Assembly: GCA_027293665.1 (NCBI GenBank)
Contig: JAPUFN010000220.1
Coordinates: forward strand, 1 to 10,383
Direction: 5' to 3'
Length of the DNA: 10,383 bases
Source of the DNA: Gammaproteobacteria bacterium
GTDB lineage: Bacteria > Pseudomonadota > Gammaproteobacteria > Pseudomonadales > Azotimanducaceae
The notes beneath the pieces were generated by a model that did not search any database, was not told the origin of the DNA, and worked only from the letters and a program-made list of their open reading frames with translations. Each line of letters starts with the position of its first letter. Position 1 is the first letter of the stretch. Positions 6,305-10,383 of the stretch are shown in pieces. The translations under genes were made by a program, and so were the position numbers.

Positions 6305-7097
6305 GGACGTTGTCAAGTACGAAGAACGGGATTACATCGGCGTCATTACATTGAATCGACCGGCAGCGATGAACTCACTGAACTACCAGTCCTATCTGGA
6401 ACTCGAAGACCGGGTGCGGGCCGCCAGTGAACCGGGAGCAGACGTTCGGGTACTTGTGATCACAGGGGAAGGTCGGGCGTTTTGCGCCGGCGATGACGTC
6501 AAGCAGATCCTGGGGGGTGGCCAGGCTGCACCTGCAGAGTTCGCGGAGCGAGCCAGGCGGAGTGGTGGCTTGACTCCGGCAGCGGATGCCCTGCTGTACA
6601 CGGACATTCCAGTTATCGCCGCAGTCAATGGACCGGCAGTCGGTTGGGGCATGGAACTTGCCCTGATGGCGGATATTCGGGTTGCCTCGAAAAAAGCCAA
6701 GTTCGGCGAGCTCTTCGTTATAAGAGGACTGTGTTGCGATGCCCCTGGACTGGGCAGACTGGCACAACTCGTTGGCCGCGAGCGGGCGGCCGAACTGCTG
6801 TTTACCGGTGAAGTAATCGATGCCGAGACCGCTGAACGCATCGGCCTGGTATCCCATCTGGTGGAACATGAAGATCTGCTACCGACAGCATTGTCGATTG
6901 CCGCGAAGATTGCAGGAAATCCGCCACTGGCCGTGCAGACGTTGAAGGCGGGTCTGCGGCGGACGCTGGAACCGGATTGGCGGGCGACGGGTTTATGGGC
7001 CAGTCAACAGATTGCAGCGCTGCGCAAGACAGAGGATTCAAAAGAAGGCGTGGCTGCTTTTCTCGAAAAACGTGAGCCTGTTTTCACAGGCCGATAG
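6297..7097 (+). CDS. enoyl-CoA hydratase/isomerase (crotonase) family protein
   Basis: The start is taken as TTG 6297, with GGGAGA six bases upstream, giving 266 residues, the usual crotonase length; earlier codons in this frame add Cys-rich sequence unlike the family and would overlap the divergent gene. The fold is recognised by VITLNRPAAMNSLN (16-29), the oxyanion-hole segments FCAGDDVKQI (62-71) and NGPAVGWGMELALMADIRVA (111-130), and FTGEVIDAETAERIGLV (169-185). E120 matches the first catalytic Glu of enoyl-CoA hydratase. The second (Glu164 in rat mitochondrial hydratase) aligns with F140 in KFGELFVIRGLCCDAP, so classical hydration of 2-enoyl-CoA is doubtful; isomerase or another crotonase reaction is possible, perhaps using D148. 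It stands alone on its strand, next to acyl-CoA genes further right. Substrate unknown. Confidence 0.88.
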   Translation: MSEDVVKYEERDYIGVITLNRPAAMNSLNYQSYLELEDRVRAASEPGADVRVLVITGEGRAFCAGDDVKQILGGGQAAPAEFAERARRSGGLTPAADALLYTDIPVIAAVNGPAVGWGMELALMADIRVASKKAKFGELFVIRGLCCDAPGLGRLAQLVGRERAAELLFTGEVIDAETAERIGLVSHLVEHEDLLPTALSIAAKIAGNPPLAVQTLKAGLRRTLEPDWRATGLWASQQIAALRKTEDSKEGVAAFLEKREPVFTGR

Positions 7098-7131
7098 CTG
7101 CAAGTACTGGATTGGGACGTTCGCGGGTGTA

Positions 7132-7554
7132 TCAGTCGCTCCGGCCCGGACCATCGGTGCCCTCGCGCTCACCATCGATTTCCATCACGACTTTATCCGT
7201 ATAGAACCCAACGTAGTCCTGCAGGGCGAGACATTCGCTGTACGGTGATTGATAAGACCATACGGCATCCGTCAGTTCTTCCTGCGGCGTGTGGATACTC
7301 CAGTAGCTCGCATGGCCCTTGAATGGACAGTAAGTAGAGGTCTCGGTTGCCGTTAGGAGATCCGTATTTACATCGGCAAGTGGCAGGTACCACACCGGAT
7401 GGTGTTTGCTCTCCTGGACTGCCAGGGCGTTGCGGGTGTCGGCGATGACACAATCTCCTGCCAGAACCCGCACGTGGCGATCGCTTGCGGTGATGTCCAC
7501 CCGGTAGTCGGGATGTTTTTCGAAGCCGGGTGCGCTCTCGGGTGCTGTGCTCAT
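7132..7554 (-). CDS. DUF427 domain-containing protein
   Basis: The start is ATG 7554, six bases after a strong GAGGAG, giving 140 residues; the open frame continues upstream to 7716 but without family sequence. The DUF427 core is clear: ITASDRHVRVLAGDCVIADT (21-40), KHHPVWYLPLADV (50-62), the TYCPFKGHASYWSI signature (74-87) and AVWSYQSPYSECLALQDYVGFYTDKV (starting at 97). The family is a small beta-rich domain found widely in bacteria and fungi with no settled function; the conserved Cys, Lys and His cluster suggests ligand or cofactor binding. It is transcribed away from the MaoC/acyl-CoA dehydrogenase pair and converges with the hydratase gene, 34 bases away. The shared control region contains a 17-bp palindrome. 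Confidence 0.85.
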   Translation of the reverse strand: MSTAPESAPGFEKHPDYRVDITASDRHVRVLAGDCVIADTRNALAVQESKHHPVWYLPLADVNTDLLTATETSTYCPFKGHASYWSIHTPQEELTDAVWSYQSPYSECLALQDYVGFYTDKVVMEIDGEREGTDGPGRSD

Positions 7555-7624
7555 TACTGTCTCCTCGACAGGTGTCGTCAGACGTTCTAAGGACATTGTG
7601 CCGCCAAACCCATGCGTTCGGCCA

Positions 7625-7641
7625 GAACATACGGTATGTTC
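7625..7641. promoter_or_regulatory. 17-bp palindrome, candidate operator between DUF427 and MaoC genes
   Basis: GAACATAC-G-GTATGTTC is a perfect inverted repeat of 8-bp half sites around one base. It lies 71 bases upstream of the DUF427 start and 98 upstream of the MaoC start, in the only divergent promoter region for both. Size and symmetry are typical of a TetR-type or similar dimer site, but no regulator gene is in the window and no second copy was seen. Confidence 0.55.
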
Positions 7642-7739
7642 CCTGCCTGCCGAGGTGTAAAAGTGCCGAGGTGCACGTGCGCAGTGGTGCGCCAGCGCAG
7701 AGGTGTAGTGGGTCAACGGACAGGCGGGGAGAGGGGATC

Positions 7740-8258
7740 ATGGTTGCAACAGCAAAACCGGTTGGAGAACGCCGTTTCCGGGAGTCTTATGGGCGTTACC
7801 TGGAAGATTTTGCCGTGGGCGACGTCTATGAGCATCGGCCCGGCAGAACGATCACCGAAACGGACAATACCTGGTTCACTCTGTTGACCATGAATCAGCA
7901 CCCGCTGCATATTGATCGGGAGTACGCAGCCCAAAGTGAATTCGGCCAGGTGCTGGTCAACTCCTGCCTGACGCTGTCGCTGGTCACGGGCATGTCGGTC
8001 TCCGATGTCAGTCAGAAGACGATTGCGAATCTCGGGTGGAACGATGTTCGTCTCACGGGACCTGTGTTCGTCGGCGACACGCTCTACGCAGAATCCGAAG
8101 TGCTGGAGATGCGCGAGTCGAAGTCTCGACCCACCCAGGGAATTGTCTCGATTCGGACAAGAGGTCTGAAGCAGGATGGCAGCGAGGTGATCAATTTCCT
8201 ACGGGCTATGTTGATCCCGAAACGCGGACATGCCGTGGATGATCTGGCGGATTACTGA
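7740..8258 (+). CDS. MaoC-type hot-dog dehydratase/hydratase
   Basis: ATG 7740 follows GGGGAGAGGGG and gives 172 residues, a single hot-dog domain. The N-terminal ESYGRYLEDFAVGDVYEHRPGRTI and the central NTWFTLLTMNQHPLHID are typical of MaoC proteins near the mesaconyl-CoA hydratase/methylmalyl-CoA dehydratase branch; TGPVFVGDTLYAESEV is the conserved second strand. In PhaJ-type (R)-enoyl-CoA hydratases the catalytic pair is Asp and His in DxNPLH; here the His is kept in HPLH, while the Asp position reads as Asn, so the exact reaction is open. The stop overlaps the acyl-CoA dehydrogenase start by one base (TGATG), indicating coupled translation and a shared acyl-CoA pathway. The open frame upstream to 7530 lies across the divergent gene and is not used. 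Confidence 0.88.
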   Translation: MVATAKPVGERRFRESYGRYLEDFAVGDVYEHRPGRTITETDNTWFTLLTMNQHPLHIDREYAAQSEFGQVLVNSCLTLSLVTGMSVSDVSQKTIANLGWNDVRLTGPVFVGDTLYAESEVLEMRESKSRPTQGIVSIRTRGLKQDGSEVINFLRAMLIPKRGHAVDDLADY

Positions 8259-9406
8259 TGACCGATGATTTGAGTGACGAAGCCATCATTCTGGATACCG
8301 TCGCGAAGTTTCTCGAGCGGGATGTCACACCGCATGCGCATGCCCTGGAGCAGGCGGATGCATATCCGCATGAGATCGTTGCCCGAATGCGCACCCTCGG
8401 TTTGTTCGGCGCCACGATCGGGTCTGAGTACGGTGGTCTGGGACTGCCTGCAACGACGTACGCAAAAATTGTCGAGATGGTGTCAGCGGTGTGGATGTCG
8501 GTCTCCGGTATTTTCAACTCACACCTCATCATGGCAGCGGCGCTCGAACGCTTTGGCACTCAATCACTGAAAGAGCAATACCTGCCGCGCATGGCCAGCG
8601 GTGAACTGCGTGGCGGAATCGCGTTGACTGAACCGGATTGTGGCACTGACTTACAGGCGATACGCACTCGGGCCGTCAGCGATGGCACAAACTACGTCAT
8701 CTCCGGGACCAAACAATGGATAACGAATGCCGTCGAAGGTAACGTGCTCGCGGTTCTCGTGAAAACGGATCCGAATACAGAACCTGCGCACCGCGGCATG
8801 AGTCTGTTAATCGTGGAAAAGTCAGCCGGTTACACGGCAAGTAAACTCAAAAAACTTGGCTATCGGGGTGTGGACACGGCAGAAGTGTCGTTTGCTGAGG
8901 TTGTGGTTCCAACCACCAATCTGATCGGTGACGACGAGGGCAGGGGGTTGCAACAGATTCTCACTGGTCTGGCGTTGGGGCGGATCAATGTGGCTGCTCG
9001 CGGCGTCGGGGTTGCAGATGCAGCGCTGCACGCAGCGCTCAGCTATTCCCAGGAGCGCAAGACCTTCGGCGAACCCATCGCCAACCACCAGGCCATTCAG
9101 TTGAAACTGGCAGACATGGCGACCCGGGTGGAAGCAGCCCGATTGTTGACTCACAAAGCAGCGGGCGTCTACGACAGCGGTGAGCGTTGTGATCTGGAAG
9201 CCGGTATGGCCAAGCTGTTTGCGACGGAAGCGGCGGTGGAAAATTCAATGGAGGCTTTGAGGGTCCACGGGGCTTACGGTTACTCGCCGGATAATCTGGT
9301 GGAGCGCTACTATCGGGATGCGCCGCTGCTGGTAATCGGAGAAGGTACGAATGAACTGCAGCGCATCATCATCGCGCGCCAACTTATCCAGAAATATCCG
9401 ATCTAA
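8258..9406 (+). CDS. acyl-CoA dehydrogenase
   Basis: This 382-residue FAD enzyme oxidises an acyl-CoA to the 2-enoyl-CoA and normally passes electrons to electron-transfer flavoprotein. It has the full family layout: helical N-terminal domain with FGATIGSEYGGLG (50-62), the FAD/substrate signature IALTEPDCGTD (121-131), QWITNA (153-158), the middle beta domain, GRINVAARGVG (241-251), RKTFGEPIANHQAIQLKLADM beginning at 267, and LRVHGAYGYSPD (335-346) followed by GEGTNELQ (361-368), in which E362 sits at the usual catalytic-base position (Glu376 of MCAD). It is co-translated with the MaoC gene; a dehydrogenase plus hydratase suggests two consecutive steps on one acyl-CoA. Chain length or branching cannot be told from sequence alone. 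Confidence 0.95.
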   Translation: MTDDLSDEAIILDTVAKFLERDVTPHAHALEQADAYPHEIVARMRTLGLFGATIGSEYGGLGLPATTYAKIVEMVSAVWMSVSGIFNSHLIMAAALERFGTQSLKEQYLPRMASGELRGGIALTEPDCGTDLQAIRTRAVSDGTNYVISGTKQWITNAVEGNVLAVLVKTDPNTEPAHRGMSLLIVEKSAGYTASKLKKLGYRGVDTAEVSFAEVVVPTTNLIGDDEGRGLQQILTGLALGRINVAARGVGVADAALHAALSYSQERKTFGEPIANHQAIQLKLADMATRVEAARLLTHKAAGVYDSGERCDLEAGMAKLFATEAAVENSMEALRVHGAYGYSPDNLVERYYRDAPLLVIGEGTNELQRIIIARQLIQKYPI

Positions 9407-9438
9407 CAGGCTGTTTTTGCGACAGGTTACTAAGGGGT

Positions 9439-9624
9439 TCAGACGGCGTAGGAACGGGACTCCGCGAGGCGTTCGTCAATCAATTGCTGCGCAACTTCAC
9501 GACAACCGCCGCAGCCGGTGCCAACACCGCAGGATTCCTCGAGCTGGGTGATGTGATCGGCACCCTCGTCGACGGCTTCGGCGATTTGCTTATCGGTGAC
9601 AGCTCTACAGATACACACGAACAT
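9439..9624 (-). CDS. bfd: bacterioferritin-associated ferredoxin
   Basis: The 61-residue protein has the four [2Fe-2S] ligands of Bfd in their usual spacing: C4-x-C6 in MFVCICRAVTDKQI and C38-x-x-C41 in GTGCGGCRE; C32 is extra. Bfd gives electrons to bacterioferritin haem so that stored Fe3+ is released as Fe2+ when iron is short. ATG 9624 is preceded by AGG at a slightly long spacing. The gene diverges from bfr across a 208-base region with Fur-box-like sites, and converges with the acyl-CoA dehydrogenase gene, 32 bases away. Confidence 0.95.
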   Translation of the reverse strand: MFVCICRAVTDKQIAEAVDEGADHITQLEESCGVGTGCGGCREVAQQLIDERLAESRSYAV

Positions 9625-9673
9625 GGATAAACCTGCTGATTAACACGTTAGCGGGCAGTGGTTGCATTGTAAA

Positions 9674-9717
9674 TGCAAATCGTTCTCGATTGCAAATAGA
9701 TCTGACTCTCATTTGCA
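9674..9717. promoter_or_regulatory. cluster of TGCAAAT/ATTTGCA half-sites, possible second Fur-type site upstream of bfd
   Basis: TGCAAAT occurs at 9674-9680 and 9691-9697 and its inverse ATTTGCA at 9711-9717. The first, TTCTCGATTGCA and the neighbouring ACTCTCATTTGCA resemble halves of the TGCAAATnnTTCTCATTTGCA-like Fur targets seen in some Proteobacteria. A further TGCATT-GTA-AATGCA lies at 9663-9677. The run sits 50-93 bases upstream of the bfd start. The match to the classical 19-mer is weak (9 of 19 by my alignment at 9675-9693), so this is tentative. Confidence 0.4.
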
Positions 9718-9718
9718 G

Positions 9719-9756
9719 TTGAAGTAATTTCTTGAATGAGAATAATAGTCATTATA
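9719..9756 (+). promoter_or_regulatory. bfr promoter overlapped by a Fur box
   Basis: A -35-like TTGAAG (9719-9724), an 18-base spacer and -10-like TAATAG (9743-9748) form a plausible sigma-70 promoter. GAGAATAATAGTCATTATA at 9738-9756 matches the E. coli Fur consensus GATAATGATAATCATTATC at 15 of 19 positions and covers the -10. Fur-Fe2+ bound here would block this promoter; since bfr is often induced by iron, indirect or positive control is also possible. Confidence 0.6.
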
Positions 9757-9832
9757 AATCAGTAACTTAGGGTTGATTTATCGAAAGGTCTCGCCTTCAG
9801 TTCCTTCTCAAATTCCGACGAGCCGCAAAGCC

Positions 9833-10306
9833 ATGCAACCGATAGACAGTGAAGTGATCGCGCACCTTAACCTCGCGTTGAAAAACGAGCTCACCGCCAT
9901 CAACCAGTATTTTCTGCACGCAAAAATGTTCGAAGACTGGGGTCTCGCACGGCTGGCTGAACGGGAAAAAGAAGAATCCATCGATGAGATGAAGCACGCG
10001 GATGAACTCATGGAACGTATTCTTTTTCTCGAGGGTCTGCCGAATTTGCAGAACCTCGGCAAGATTTACATTGGCCAGAATGTGCAGGAGATCCTGCAGT
10101 GCGATCTGCAGCTCGAGATGGAAGCGTTGCCAGTGTTGCGCACGGCCATTGAATTCTGCGAAAAGATCGGCGACTTTGTCAGCCGGCAGTTGTTCCGGGA
10201 AATTCTCTCTTCAGAAGAAGAACATGTCGACTGGATTGAAACACAGCTCGATCTGATCAAGAAAACCGGGCTTGAGAACTATACGCAAGCGCAAATGCAC
10301 GCATAG
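9833..10306 (+). CDS. bfr: bacterioferritin (haem-binding ferritin)
   Basis: The 157-residue protein forms the iron-storage shell that oxidises Fe2+ and stores it as mineral. All ferroxidase ligands known from E. coli Bfr are present one position on: E19, E52, H55, E95, E128 and H131, and the inter-subunit haem ligand is kept as M53 in IDEMKHAD. Other family stretches are [20 protein letters not shown] (18-37) and [17 protein letters not shown] (61-77). Start ATG 9833 matches the usual Bfr N-terminus; an upstream in-frame ATG at 9773 adds 20 residues with no family similarity and lies close to the promoter. The ribosome site is weak. The pair with bfd suggests coordinated storage and release of iron. 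The final 77 bases of the window hold nothing I can call. Confidence 0.96.
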   Translation: MQPIDSEVIAHLNLALKNELTAINQYFLHAKMFEDWGLARLAEREKEESIDEMKHADELMERILFLEGLPNLQNLGKIYIGQNVQEILQCDLQLEMEALPVLRTAIEFCEKIGDFVSRQLFREILSSEEEHVDWIETQLDLIKKTGLENYTQAQMHA

Positions 10307-10383
10307 CGCGCTGAGTTTGCCCGCTGCCAGCCTGCTGTTTTGACTTGCTCATGAATCACGCTCTCCCATGGCAATTTGCTGAT

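Noticed and set aside
7645..7715. GAGGTG-containing short repeats and a GCGCA-GTGG-TGCGC hairpin upstream of the MaoC gene
   Set aside because: Copies are short and degenerate in a GT-rich stretch; no regular spacing, so chance is likely.
9404..9425. AACAGGCTGTTTTT after the acyl-CoA dehydrogenase gene as an intrinsic terminator
   Set aside because: The possible stem is only four A/T-rich pairs, too weak to call.

Overview
The window looks like part of a gammaproteobacterial chromosome, probably marine or aquatic and aerobic. The clues are the tail of a Na+-translocating NADH:quinone reductase operon (nqrE-nqrF), a divergent bfd/bfr pair with Fur-box-like sites, a DUF2799 lipoprotein and several acyl-CoA enzymes. 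Base composition and codon use are even by eye, and I saw no insertion sequence, phage, CRISPR array, tRNA or rRNA. Assignment below class level is not supported.

The most notable content is two probable selenoprotein genes, each broken by an in-frame TGA that reads well as selenocysteine (Sec). The first, complement(2045..2281), is a SelW/Rdx-family protein of 78 residues with a C-x-x-U motif (C8, U11) near its N-terminus. Its stop lies 3 nt before the start of a deazaflavin-type nitroreductase-family protein. The second, complement(5223..6161), belongs to the glycine/betaine/sarcosine reductase selenoprotein B (GrdB-like) superfamily and carries the U-x-x-C-x-x-S motif. In both, reading continues in frame through the TGA with family-typical sequence, and a bacterial SECIS-like hairpin follows it: 6 bp in the first, 7 perfect bp in the second, both with a 5-nt loop starting A-G-U. 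A conventional gene caller would miss the first gene and cut the second in two. Sec machinery (selA, selB, selC, selD) is not in the window and must exist elsewhere if this reading is right.

Layout. 2-1535 (+): nqrE (5' end outside the window) and nqrF. 1583-2281 (-): selenoprotein W-like gene followed by the deazaflavin-type reductase. 2355-3299 (+): exported epoxide hydrolase-like alpha/beta hydrolase. 3341-4306 (-): stand-alone plant-type ferredoxin-NADP+ reductase-like flavoprotein. 4410-5042 (-): DUF2799 lipoprotein. 5223-6161 or 6239 (-): GrdB-like selenoprotein, divergent from an enoyl-CoA hydratase/isomerase-family gene at 6297-7097 (+) that starts with TTG. 7132-7554 (-): DUF427 protein, divergent from a MaoC-type dehydratase and acyl-CoA dehydrogenase pair (7740-9406, +, ends overlapping by one base), with a 17-bp palindrome between them. 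9439-9624 (-) bfd and 9833-10306 (+) bfr diverge from an AT-rich iron-control region.

How the genes fit together. NqrEF belong to a respiratory sodium pump. Bfr and Bfd store and release iron. The hydratase, MaoC and acyl-CoA dehydrogenase genes point to breakdown or remodelling of an acyl-CoA substrate I cannot name. The two selenoproteins, the deazaflavin-type reductase and the FNR-like flavoprotein are redox genes, but only the SelW-reductase pair is physically arranged as an operon. No gap without a gene exceeds about 210 bases.
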